From: Liquorilactobacillus vini DSM 20605
GTDB taxonomy: Bacteria > Bacillota > Bacilli > Lactobacillales > Lactobacillaceae
Reading direction: 5' to 3'
Length of the DNA stretch: 47,047 nucleotides
Assembly: GCF_000255495.1 (NCBI RefSeq)
Contig: NZ_AHYZ01000084.1
Span: 1-47,047 of the forward strand
Each line of letters opens with the position of its first letter. Positions within the stretch are counted from its first letter, which is position 1. The notes under the pieces were generated by a model. That model made no database searches. It was not told where the DNA came from and worked only from the letters and a program-made list of their open reading frames with translations. Positions 1 through 7,449 of the stretch are shown piece after piece. The position numbers were made by a program, and so were the translations under genes.

Positions 1-21
1 CAGGGCTATAATAATCTTAAA

Positions 22-963
22 TTAATTATCGATTTTAACGATCTTATCTTTAAACCTTAAAAAACTATCATCTTTATCAGGATTATATCTAATTCCTGCT
101 AGTATACCTTTTAAAGCAAACCAAAGTTTCTTTAATTTAGGTTTTTCATACAACAATATCTTCCTAGTTAAAAGAATATTATCGTAAATGTTTAATTTAA
201 ATCTTTCGAATTTGGGATAGCTTTGATATCTTTTTGAATAGACAATTAAATTACGATTTATATAGTACTCTCTAATCGGGGAATGATTATAAAGCAATTC
301 TTCTGGAGGAAGTCTTAAGAGTCTGATTAACAGTGTCTCATTACTAATGACTCTCCCAATTTCATGTTGCATGACCAATTTATTTAACTTCCAAATTTTA
401 TATCCTAAAATTGTCATTTTAGCATCAAAGTCAAAGTCTACTTGATCAATAAACATCCATTCATCAAATCCTCCGACTAAATTCCAAACCTTTGTCCTAA
501 TTAAATTTCCTGACGAAATAACTCTCAAACGTAAATCATCAGGTGCATCAATTGGTTTTAGTTTCTGCTGCTGTTGTTGTTTTGTCCAATTTGGATCAAA
601 ATATTGCATTGTCAGGATTCCTGTAGAGGAATCTTGAAATTTCGGTGACTTCTCCATCTCATTTATTGCATTAAGTGGCACAATACTGTCCTGATCAAGT
701 GTCATAACCCAATCAAAACCTCTATCAAAAAAAAAGGACATTCCTCTATTTTGTGCAGCTGCAATTCCCAAATTTTTCCCTAAATTAATCATTTCACTAT
801 TAAGGCCATTCGTAACTTCGATTATATTTTTATAATTAATTGATCCATTATCTACAACTACTACTCTGTCAACTTGTGGCGAAATAGCCTTAATATTTGA
901 AAGAAGTTTGGAAACTTCAGGATTATAAGTTACAATTAAAGCACCAATTTTTGAGTTATCCAA
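22..963 (-). CDS. GT2 family glycosyltransferase, rhamnosyltransferase-like
   Basis: The 313-residue protein starts with a GT-A nucleotide-binding fold: IGALIVTYNP near residue 6, VVVVDNGS near 34, then the LDQDS acidic motif (residues 89-93) expected to bind metal and the sugar nucleotide. This pattern is typical of the WbbL/RfbN-like rhamnosyltransferase branch of GT2, so it probably adds one sugar to a surface glycan in the cytoplasm. The start is TTG at 963, with a GGGG ribosome site just upstream; no in-frame ATG is better placed. It lies 21 bp after the small Rossmann-like gene and is the last gene before the window edge. Residues 128-132 are a run of five glutamines. The donor sugar cannot be read from sequence. 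Confidence 0.85.
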   Translation of the reverse strand: MDNSKIGALIVTYNPEVSKLLSNIKAISPQVDRVVVVDNGSINYKNIIEVTNGLNSEMINLGKNLGIAAAQNRGMSFFFDRGFDWVMTLDQDSIVPLNAINEMEKSPKFQDSSTGILTMQYFDPNWTKQQQQQKLKPIDAPDDLRLRVISSGNLIRTKVWNLVGGFDEWMFIDQVDFDFDAKMTILGYKIWKLNKLVMQHEIGRVISNETLLIRLLRLPPEELLYNHSPIREYYINRNLIVYSKRYQSYPKFERFKLNIYDNILLTRKILLYEKPKLKKLWFALKGILAGIRYNPDKDDSFLRFKDKIVKIDN

Positions 964-984
964 GACAATACCCCATTCTAAATT

Positions 985-1383
985 TCAATCTTCATCAAAG
1001 TACTCATTCAATACTGCCTTTTCAATTTCGCTAAACAAAAAAAAGTCCTGATTTTTTTTAAACCCTAAACTAGTCAACTGTTCAGAAATTTCATTCTCAT
1101 AATACGACGTTGAAATCAATATCGGATAATCTCTTTTTAAACCTGTTTGATAAAAATTTGTGTACAGTGTCCCATTCTCGTACTTTGTATATGAAAAAGC
1201 ATTATCATAGATACATGATATTTTTATCCCTGCTAGTTTGAACAAGTTTTGGCATCGATTACCATTAGTTCCATATCCCCATAATGCCACAGCTTTCTTA
1301 GGAAATATCTTCTTGAAGCTTGCTTTTATTTTTGATAAATTTGGGGATTGATACAATTTATACTCCCAAAAGCAAATCTTCAT
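985..1383 (-). CDS. small Rossmann-like protein of the glycan block, function unknown
   Basis: A 132-residue protein that I cannot assign. It carries a nucleotide-binding-like segment AVALWGYGTNGNRCQNLF (about residues 31-48), followed by a strand and IYDN (about 58-61). This resembles the small Rossmann domain often fused to glycosyltransferases or sugar methyltransferases, but no catalytic domain is attached. The start ATG overlaps the stop of the preceding DUF5672 gene by four bases (ATGA), so translation is probably coupled. It may assist the neighbouring transferases or be the surviving half of a once-fused protein. Local base composition looks more AT-rich than in the flagellar genes. 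Confidence 0.65.
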   Translation of the reverse strand: MKICFWEYKLYQSPNLSKIKASFKKIFPKKAVALWGYGTNGNRCQNLFKLAGIKISCIYDNAFSYTKYENGTLYTNFYQTGLKRDYPILISTSYYENEISEQLTSLGFKKNQDFFLFSEIEKAVLNEYFDED

Positions 1384-2126
1384 TTGTTCGGCATCTTTTT
1401 AAAGTTTTTCCATTCTTTTAAAGTAATTTCAGACAAATTAAAACCTAATTCAGTAATTTTCTCTTTCCATGAAAATGAAATAAAATTAAACTTATGTATT
1501 GCAAACGGAATATTTTTTTCAGTCTTCTTATCTTTAACTTCAAAACACGCATCCAGAGCAAACCTTTTTGCCAGCTCAACATTTGAAACCTTAAAATTTA
1601 ATTTCTTTTTTATACCACAGTAAGAAAAAAACTGGTCCTCCATCATTTCCAGACTAAGTTGCCAAGGATTATTGAAATATATTTGATCTCTCATCTTTAG
1701 CATCCTAATGCAACTAGTAATTTTCCGAAGTGAAAAGCCGCCATTTCCGACATCTGCTCCAAACGGGAAATACATTGGTGCTCCAATATAGTCATAATTT
1801 AAATTACAAAATTCATTTAAACGATTTGAAAATACAAATACATCTAATTGACAAATTAATAAATACTCATAGTCTTTAAATGATTCATAAAAAGTAGTTG
1901 ATAACAGTAATTGACTATAACTTCTGCGGTTATTGAAAAAATGATCTGGGAAGCGCCGTATCTGATACTCTGAAAGTATCTCAGTAAAATCAAATTTCAA
2001 ACTGATTGGTGCAATAAACGCAATCTCTTCATTTTTGAAACATTGACTTATTCGTTGTAATGAAATTTTTTCTGTATCATTTAAATTATCCTTATAAATA
2101 GGTATCCCTATAATACATTTTTTCAT
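1380..2126 (-). CDS. DUF5672 family protein, putative glycosyltransferase
   Basis: The 248-residue protein shows the signature of the DUF5672 family found in polysaccharide clusters: a YLLICQLDVFVF segment (about 96-107) with an acidic LD motif, then YDYIGAPMYFPFG and VGNGGFSLRK (about 125-148). These are the usual GT-A-like conserved blocks, so glycosyl transfer is likely though not proven for the family. I chose the ATG at 2126 because AGGAAGTG lies at good spacing upstream; an 11-residue longer form from 2159 lacks such a site. It follows a 145-bp gap after the Gtf3-like gene and overlaps the next gene by four bases. Confidence 0.75.
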   Translation of the reverse strand: MKKCIIGIPIYKDNLNDTEKISLQRISQCFKNEEIAFIAPISLKFDFTEILSEYQIRRFPDHFFNNRRSYSQLLLSTTFYESFKDYEYLLICQLDVFVFSNRLNEFCNLNYDYIGAPMYFPFGADVGNGGFSLRKITSCIRMLKMRDQIYFNNPWQLSLEMMEDQFFSYCGIKKKLNFKVSNVELAKRFALDACFEVKDKKTEKNIPFAIHKFNFISFSWKEKITELGFNLSEITLKEWKNFKKMPNK

Positions 2127-2271
2127 AAGTTCACTTCCTAAAATAAAAATTGAGGTCATTTTTCAATTTCATTTAGTAATTCAAAATTAACCATTAGTCT
2201 TAGAAGAGCTCGCACCTAAGTTCTCCAATTTTTCGAGCAAAACACTAGTAATTTAATCAACTAAGATAATG
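2127..2271 (-). other. 145-bp gene-free gap in the glycan block
   Basis: This is the only sizeable gap inside the sugar block. Read on the minus strand it contains GCTCG and CGAGC arms 21 nt apart, and a CTTAG/CTAAG pair, which could form a weak stem. There is no U-tract and no clear -10/-35 pair. I see no open reading frame of note. It may separate the four-enzyme nucleotide-sugar module from the three downstream genes, but the sequence does not settle that. Confidence 0.4.
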
Positions 2272-3348
2272 TTATCCCAACTGATTCAACAACTCTTTTA
2301 AAACTAACCCAGATCTAAGTAATTTACCTACATTTCTAGCATTTTTTTTCATTCCGCTATATTCCTCATCAGACATAGCATCTATTTTAGATTTAATCTC
2401 TAATAAACTTTTAACTACCAAGCCACAATTGTTTACCATAACAAAGTTGGCCACCGCCGCCTCTTTCCAAACAATAACTGGTATTCCAGCAGCTAAATAC
2501 AGCGAAAGTTTATGGGGACTATTGATCCTTAGATAGTCCCCATAAATTCCCGAACAGGTTTGAGTACTGTTTCCATCCCAAACTAATCCAAAACTTCCCT
2601 GCAAATGATATGGAAGTTCATTAGGGTTGAAAACACCTTTATACCTAATATTTGGCAGATCATTCTTAATATATCCAACACCATATAAATTAAAGTTTAA
2701 AATTGCTGGCAAATGATAAACATAATCGGCTTTATGTGGTCTCAACGTCCCTGCAATAATAATTGGCTGCGACCGATCAAACTTCTTATCCATTATCTGC
2801 GTATCATAATCAGGCATTAAATAATCAAATATTTGCAACGATATCAGCTTGGTTGCTGAGACTCCTTTTTTTATCAAATCTTTTTTCATAGAATCATTAT
2901 GAACTATTAATTTTGAACTCCATTTTAGAAAAAATTTTTCTTCTTTTTTGAGAATATAAGCTTTAACAGCCGAAATGTCCGCTCGCTTAACCACTCGAAC
3001 TGATTCTAAATCGTGAATCACCGTGATGACTTCAACGCCTTTTTTAATAAGCCTCTTTAAGACGGCACTCAAAAAAATTGAATGCTGTTGCAAGGGAATT
3101 TGTATGAAAAGTCGATCTCCCTGCTTAACGTTTTGGATTGCAGCATTCCATAATAACATTACTTGAAAATGATTCTTTAAGTTTGTTGAAACATAATCCA
3201 TATTTCCCTTGCGAGGGATAATTTCAATCTTAATTGGCTGATATTTCAAACTTGAAAAAATACTCTCAATATCCGTTCTAGCTTTTGACGCGGCAGATTT
3301 AAAAGTTCGGCTTTTTGAATAAAATTGCTCTTCAATATAATAATTCAT
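2272..3348 (-). CDS. Gtf3-like GT-B glycosyltransferase
   Basis: The 358-residue protein matches the Gtf3/galactofuranosyltransferase-like group: TVIHDLESVR near residue 109, IIIAGTLRPHKADY near 196, and a C-terminal block with SPHKLSLYLAAGIPVIVW (about 277-294) followed by AAVANFV. This ending is characteristic of Gtf3, which adds the second sugar during O-glycosylation of streptococcal serine-rich adhesins, and of related capsule galactofuranosyltransferases. It should use a nucleotide sugar in the cytoplasm. The start ATG overlaps the araD stop by four bases. Whether the acceptor is a protein-linked glycan or a lipid-linked glycan is open. Confidence 0.8.
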   Translation of the reverse strand: MNYYIEEQFYSKSRTFKSAASKARTDIESIFSSLKYQPIKIEIIPRKGNMDYVSTNLKNHFQVMLLWNAAIQNVKQGDRLFIQIPLQQHSIFLSAVLKRLIKKGVEVITVIHDLESVRVVKRADISAVKAYILKKEEKFFLKWSSKLIVHNDSMKKDLIKKGVSATKLISLQIFDYLMPDYDTQIMDKKFDRSQPIIIAGTLRPHKADYVYHLPAILNFNLYGVGYIKNDLPNIRYKGVFNPNELPYHLQGSFGLVWDGNSTQTCSGIYGDYLRINSPHKLSLYLAAGIPVIVWKEAAVANFVMVNNCGLVVKSLLEIKSKIDAMSDEEYSGMKKNARNVGKLLRSGLVLKELLNQLG

Positions 3349-4058
3349 TTTTTACCCAACCTATTTTTCTGACCATAATATGCATTTTTGCCATGCTTCC
3401 GTAAATAATGTTTATTTAACAGCTGCGGACTCACTGGTTTAATAGCAGGATTCAGTAACAAAGTATGGTAATTCATTTCAGCAATTACTTCCAAAACTTT
3501 CGCATTATAAACTGATTCACTTGCATTCTTTCCCCAAGTAAACGGTCCATGTTGATTTACCAATACTGCTTTCATTGCTGCTGGAGATAAGTGCTGTTTT
3601 TTGAAAGTATCAATAATAACTTTGCCCGTGTTTTTTTCATAATCACCCTGAATTTCATTAGCTGTTAAGTTTCTTGTAACTGGAACCTCGCCGTAAAATG
3701 TATCAGCATGTGTAGTGTTAAGAACTGGAATTCCCCGGCCAGCTGCCGCATAACTAACCGCCCATGGAGAATGTGTGTGAGTAATACCTCCTACTTTTAA
3801 AAAATGACGATACAAAACTGCATGCGTCGGTGTATCTGAAGACGGTCGTAAGTCCCCTTCAATCACTTTTCCATTTAAATCAACCACCACCAAATCAGAC
3901 GGTTTTAATTTCTCATAGGGAACACCTGAAGGTTTAATAACAAATAAGCCTTTCCCCCGATCAATTCCAGAAACATTTCCCCAGGTAAAATTTACCAGTC
4001 CTAAACGTGGTAATTGCATATTTGCTTCATAAACTTGTCTCTTTAAGTCTTCCAGCAT
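3345..4058 (-). CDS. araD: L-ribulose-5-phosphate 4-epimerase (AraD-type)
   Basis: At 237 residues this has the full class II aldolase/AraD pattern: GNVSG near residue 28, SSDTPTH near 74, the zinc-binding THTHSPWA motif near 94, a further His in NQHGPF near 169, and the C-terminal LRKHGKNAYYGQ typical of bacterial AraD. The known reaction interconverts L-ribulose 5-phosphate and D-xylulose 5-phosphate. Here it is not with araA or araB but sits between an SDR and a glycosyltransferase, overlapping the SDR by 32 bp and the next gene by 4 bp. A role in making a pentulose phosphate for a nucleotide-activated polyol or sugar is my inference. AGGAG lies before the chosen ATG. Confidence 0.88.
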   Translation of the reverse strand: MLEDLKRQVYEANMQLPRLGLVNFTWGNVSGIDRGKGLFVIKPSGVPYEKLKPSDLVVVDLNGKVIEGDLRPSSDTPTHAVLYRHFLKVGGITHTHSPWAVSYAAAGRGIPVLNTTHADTFYGEVPVTRNLTANEIQGDYEKNTGKVIIDTFKKQHLSPAAMKAVLVNQHGPFTWGKNASESVYNAKVLEVIAEMNYHTLLLNPAIKPVSPQLLNKHYLRKHGKNAYYGQKNRLGKK

Positions 4059-5106
4059 TTCTATCCCTCTCCTGCTGCATAATCTTTAAAGTATGTTCAA
4101 TCCCTGTAGCTAAAGTGAAGTGACTATGCCATCCTAAACTTTGTAAACGACTCGGATCCAGAACTTGATGTTGAATTGGAGAATCATTTTTATTCGGCTC
4201 CGCATTTATATAATCTACTTTTTTACCAGCAATTCTAGCGGTTGTCTCGGCAAAGTTACGGATAGTTGTAACAGCGTCTGGGTTAGCTATATTATAGGCA
4301 GAATTTTTTTCTCCATTTAATAATACAGTCACAATACCAGCTGCACAATCAGCAATGTAACAGTATGAGCGTAACTGTTTGCCTGAACTTTTAAGCGTTA
4401 TTGAATCTTCAAATAACGCAGCTTTCAGAAATTGTGCATGTGCTCGATTATCATTATTAGTTATTTTAGGACCAAATGTATGGCAAGGGCGCACAACACC
4501 AACATTGATTAATCTTTTTTCAGCAAAAGCTGCACATAGAGTTTCACATAACCGTTTACTGTTAGGATAACAAGAACGTTCACTGAGTGGTTCAACATGA
4601 CCAGTATGCCCTTCGCTAAAGCCTTGAGAAGCCATTTTATCCTGTCCGTAAACCTCTCCAGAAGAAATATATAAAAACCGCTTAACGTTACTTTGATCAG
4701 CATATTGCAAAAGGTTATATGTACTTGTCACGTTCCCCATAATCGTGCCGATTGGATTTTGGTTAAAAGCTTTAGGGGATGAGCTACCAGCATTATGAAT
4801 TATATAATCCACTTTAAAATTAAACCTAACCGGATTCAAATTATCAAATTCCACAAAATGTAATTGCGACGTGCTTTCATTATGAAAGGTCTCTCTTAAA
4901 CGTTTAAGGTTTCGACTTGTTGCATAAATTGAAATTTTTTTATCATGTAGTTGATTGAACATTAGAAACTCATCAACTAAAAAAGACCCAATTGTGCCGG
5001 TTGCACCAGTTACTAAGACTGACTTTCCTGCTAGTTGATTAATACCTAGTGAATTTTCAAGAGCAACTTTTAAATCTTTTTGATATAATTTGTACTCAGT
5101 TCTCAT
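4027..5106 (-). CDS. extended SDR, NAD-dependent epimerase/dehydratase/reductase
   Basis: The 359-residue protein opens with a Rossmann NAD(P) motif VLVTGATGTIG (glycines 34, 37, 40) and has the SDR active-site set: ISSGEVYG for the Ser and YPNSK for the YxxxK pair. This is the extended SDR family of UDP-glucose 4-epimerase and dTDP-glucose 4,6-dehydratase. Its substrate is not readable; placement directly after a cytidylyltransferase and before AraD suggests a CDP-linked or phosphorylated pentose/pentulose. I chose the ATG at 5106, since GGGGA is 7 nt upstream, whereas the ATG at 5112 is too close. It is 15 bp from the upstream cytidylyltransferase and overlaps araD. Confidence 0.82.
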   Translation of the reverse strand: MRTEYKLYQKDLKVALENSLGINQLAGKSVLVTGATGTIGSFLVDEFLMFNQLHDKKISIYATSRNLKRLRETFHNESTSQLHFVEFDNLNPVRFNFKVDYIIHNAGSSSPKAFNQNPIGTIMGNVTSTYNLLQYADQSNVKRFLYISSGEVYGQDKMASQGFSEGHTGHVEPLSERSCYPNSKRLCETLCAAFAEKRLINVGVVRPCHTFGPKITNNDNRAHAQFLKAALFEDSITLKSSGKQLRSYCYIADCAAGIVTVLLNGEKNSAYNIANPDAVTTIRNFAETTARIAGKKVDYINAEPNKNDSPIQHQVLDPSRLQSLGWHSHFTLATGIEHTLKIMQQERDRNAGRLKETSL

Positions 5107-5121
5107 CAGCATTTCCCCATT

Positions 5122-5835
5122 TTAGTGTTTTAACCACTCTGATTTTTTTACTAACAGCAATGCTTTAAATATTTCTAAATCATCAGTTGTTGTTAATTTT
5201 ATATTTTTCTCAGAGCCTAGTGAAAAATGCACATTTTCACCAAGTTCAGAAAACAATGTACATGAAGCAACAGAATTAGTAATTCCATTTCTTAATGCTT
5301 TTCGATGCATCTCACAGATTTTGCCTAAGTGGAAACCTTGCGGGGTCTGTGCTCGTAATAATTGTTCACGAGGATAGCTGCCGACTGATTTTTGACCATC
5401 AGTTGTTTCCATCATTGCTTCTCGACAAGGAATAGTCGCGATTGCGGAGCCAAATTTTTGTGCCGTGACAATACAATCTGAAATAATATCCTCTGAAACC
5501 AGTGGTCGAATCGCATCATGAATAAGAACAATATCATCTTTTTTAAAATGCTTCTCCAATTCAAATAATCCATTACGAATTGAATCTTGACCATTTTTCC
5601 CACCTGGAACAATATATTTTAATTTTGAAATGTTAAATTGTTTGGCATAAGCTTCTAATACTTTGTCCCAGCCAGCAACACAAGCAACCGTGATCACGTC
5701 AATACTAGGATGTTTTTGAAAAGCTTCAAGCGTATGAATAATCACTGGTCGATTATCAATTGTTAAAAACTGTTTAGGAATATCTTGATGCATCCGCCGA
5801 CCAACACCGCCAGCAATAATTAACGCTAAATTCAT
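5122..5835 (-). CDS. TarI/IspD-like cytidylyltransferase (probable pentitol- or sugar-phosphate CTP transferase)
   Basis: At 237 residues it has the IspD/TarI fold signature: LIIAGGVGRRM at residues 5-15 for CTP binding, PKQFL just after, IHDAIRP near 104, a QTPQGF motif near 163 and KNIKLTTTDDLEIFKALL near the C-terminus. Family members transfer CMP to a polyol or sugar phosphate, giving CDP-ribitol (TarI) or CDP-methylerythritol (IspD). Lactobacilli generally use the mevalonate route, and the neighbours are wall/glycan enzymes, so I favour a TarI-like role. There is no TarJ-type zinc reductase next to it; an SDR is there instead. The start overlaps the upstream stop by four bases. Confidence 0.85.
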   Translation of the reverse strand: MNLALIIAGGVGRRMHQDIPKQFLTIDNRPVIIHTLEAFQKHPSIDVITVACVAGWDKVLEAYAKQFNISKLKYIVPGGKNGQDSIRNGLFELEKHFKKDDIVLIHDAIRPLVSEDIISDCIVTAQKFGSAIATIPCREAMMETTDGQKSVGSYPREQLLRAQTPQGFHLGKICEMHRKALRNGITNSVASCTLFSELGENVHFSLGSEKNIKLTTTDDLEIFKALLLVKKSEWLKH

Positions 5836-7322
5836 TTAGTTTCACCCGCTGTTTTTAAGATAACTTCTCGTTTAATTTCTCGATAAATCGTTTCACCGCT
5901 TGTTCCATCCGTATAGCTATAGATTTGGCTGGCCAAGTTAAGCCGATAGCTTTTTTTAGGATCAATTCCCCTGACTAAATTATTGGCAATTTTATGCCAA
6001 GGGAATTCTGAATCATAAATTTGATAAAATGCTTTCTCAGGTAATAATATTCTGCCAGCCAAGGTATGCGAATTTACAACTATCGGCTTTTCTGTAACCG
6101 TATATAAGGCCATTAAAGAATTTGGTTGAGAAATATAAGCATCTGACGCGTTAAAAAACGATAAATATTCTGGGCCATCATCAAAAACTATATTTGGATA
6201 CATTGGAGAATGAGCTTTTATTTCAGCTACCATTTGATCATATTGTTTTAACATTTGTGGAATATAATGAATAATTGAAATTCTAGTTAAAGGATGCGGT
6301 CGCCAAATAACTGCACAATTTGGCAACATCCGGGCTGCATCAAAAACCTGTTGAATATAGGCAAAGCCATTAAAAGGATCGTTTACTAAATACATACAGT
6401 TGGTATCTAAAGCAAAAACAAACCTTCCCTGTAATTGTTTTTCCCATTTTTTGGGAATGGTTTTTCCTTTTTTAGTTGCATTGTATACGGCATCCATCTT
6501 AGGAGATCCCAATACCAATACCTTTTCTGCTGGTATGCCATATTTAACAGCTGCATCTTTAACAAATTGGCCAGCAACGACAATTTTGTCAATATTTTTA
6601 ATTGTAGAGATTGCATAAGTAATATATTGAGCATCACCCTGCAGCTTTCCAAACCCTGTAATATGATATGGCACATACACCAACATATCAGTGTATCTTT
6701 TTAAATTCGAAGTGAAAAAGCGTTCGTCGACACGCGTAATTGTATTAAACTGATCATAAGCGTTATGAATGAAAATAATATCTGGCTCTTCCTTAGCCAA
6801 ATTGTAATCTTGATAAGAGGTTACGGGGACATCTTGAGGGAAAAGCTTCCCTTCATAAGTTGGAATTGCCCGCTCTTTAGTCAACTGATAATAAGGAATT
6901 GGAATGACTTTAGCCACGCAAGCTGGATCCTTTTTGGCAGCTTCATAAATTGAAGCTAAACTATCCCACATCGTTACTTTATAGGGCATAAAAGCAATGT
7001 TCAATTTAACTGGGATCGCCTGATTCAAATCATCTCTGATTGAGACAACCATAAGCTGGAGTTTTTGCGTTATATCAAGATTTAAAGCTACCCTTTGTTG
7101 ATAAATTAGTTGCAAAGTATCATGAACTACCTGCAAATCATCAAAAACCGTGTCAAATTTTGAATCCAGTTCACCTTCAATTGAGTCAGCAACAACTTCA
7201 ATCGCCTTCATACAATTGGCTAGTGCTGAATTCAAATTAATTTCTTGCTCTAATAAAGCAACCATATCTACCGTAGCATTTAATAAATCTAAGATCTTTT
7301 TCTTCTTTTTTAAAAAAATCAT
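5832..7322 (-). CDS. CDP-glycerol glycerophosphotransferase-like protein (TagB/TagF family, divergent)
   Basis: The 496-residue protein has a short N-terminal helical region (about 1-95), then a two-lobed transferase body: IAFMPYKVTMWDSL near residue 110, PDIIFIHN near 180, VWRPHP-like VIWRPHPLTR near 345, and ASDAYISQPNSLMALY near 400. The body resembles the teichoic-acid polyol-phosphate transferases, but the usual DYSS motif is replaced by ISQPNS, so activity and donor are uncertain. I chose the ATG at 7322 because GGGGAG lies 7 nt upstream; a longer form from 7391 would add 23 residues without a ribosome site. It heads the sugar block, behind a sigma-28-like promoter. Confidence 0.72.
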   Translation of the reverse strand: MIFLKKKKKILDLLNATVDMVALLEQEINLNSALANCMKAIEVVADSIEGELDSKFDTVFDDLQVVHDTLQLIYQQRVALNLDITQKLQLMVVSIRDDLNQAIPVKLNIAFMPYKVTMWDSLASIYEAAKKDPACVAKVIPIPYYQLTKERAIPTYEGKLFPQDVPVTSYQDYNLAKEEPDIIFIHNAYDQFNTITRVDERFFTSNLKRYTDMLVYVPYHITGFGKLQGDAQYITYAISTIKNIDKIVVAGQFVKDAAVKYGIPAEKVLVLGSPKMDAVYNATKKGKTIPKKWEKQLQGRFVFALDTNCMYLVNDPFNGFAYIQQVFDAARMLPNCAVIWRPHPLTRISIIHYIPQMLKQYDQMVAEIKAHSPMYPNIVFDDGPEYLSFFNASDAYISQPNSLMALYTVTEKPIVVNSHTLAGRILLPEKAFYQIYDSEFPWHKIANNLVRGIDPKKSYRLNLASQIYSYTDGTSGETIYREIKREVILKTAGETK

Positions 7323-7420
7323 CTGTGTTCTCCCCATTATCATCATAGACACTTGATTAAACTCAACTAATTTTGCACAACAAATTAACAATTTTAATAT
7401 ACTATGAACTCTAAAGATAC

Positions 7421-7446
7421 AAATCGGTCAATTAATGAATAATTTA
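7421..7446 (-). promoter_or_regulatory. putative sigma-28 promoter of the CDP-polyol-transferase-like gene
   Basis: On the minus strand TAAA (7446-7443) is followed after 14 nt by ACCGATTT (7428-7421). The flagellin promoter here has the same -35 and the same 14-nt spacer, with -10 GCCGATAA. The -10 match is 5 of 8, keeping the CCGAT core. It sits 3 nt beyond the stop of the preceding glycosyltransferase and about 100 bp before the gene start. This suggests, but does not prove, late-flagellar control of the sugar block. Confidence 0.5.
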
Positions 7447-7449
7447 AGC

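Noticed and set aside
1348..1623. Plus-strand open frame over the DUF5672 gene
   Set aside because: It lies opposite a well-supported minus-strand gene and has no family resemblance or ribosome site.
5122..5835. True IspD of the MEP isoprenoid pathway
   Set aside because: Lactobacilli generally use mevalonate, no other MEP gene is near, and the neighbours are glycan enzymes; a TarI-like role is more likely, though not proven.
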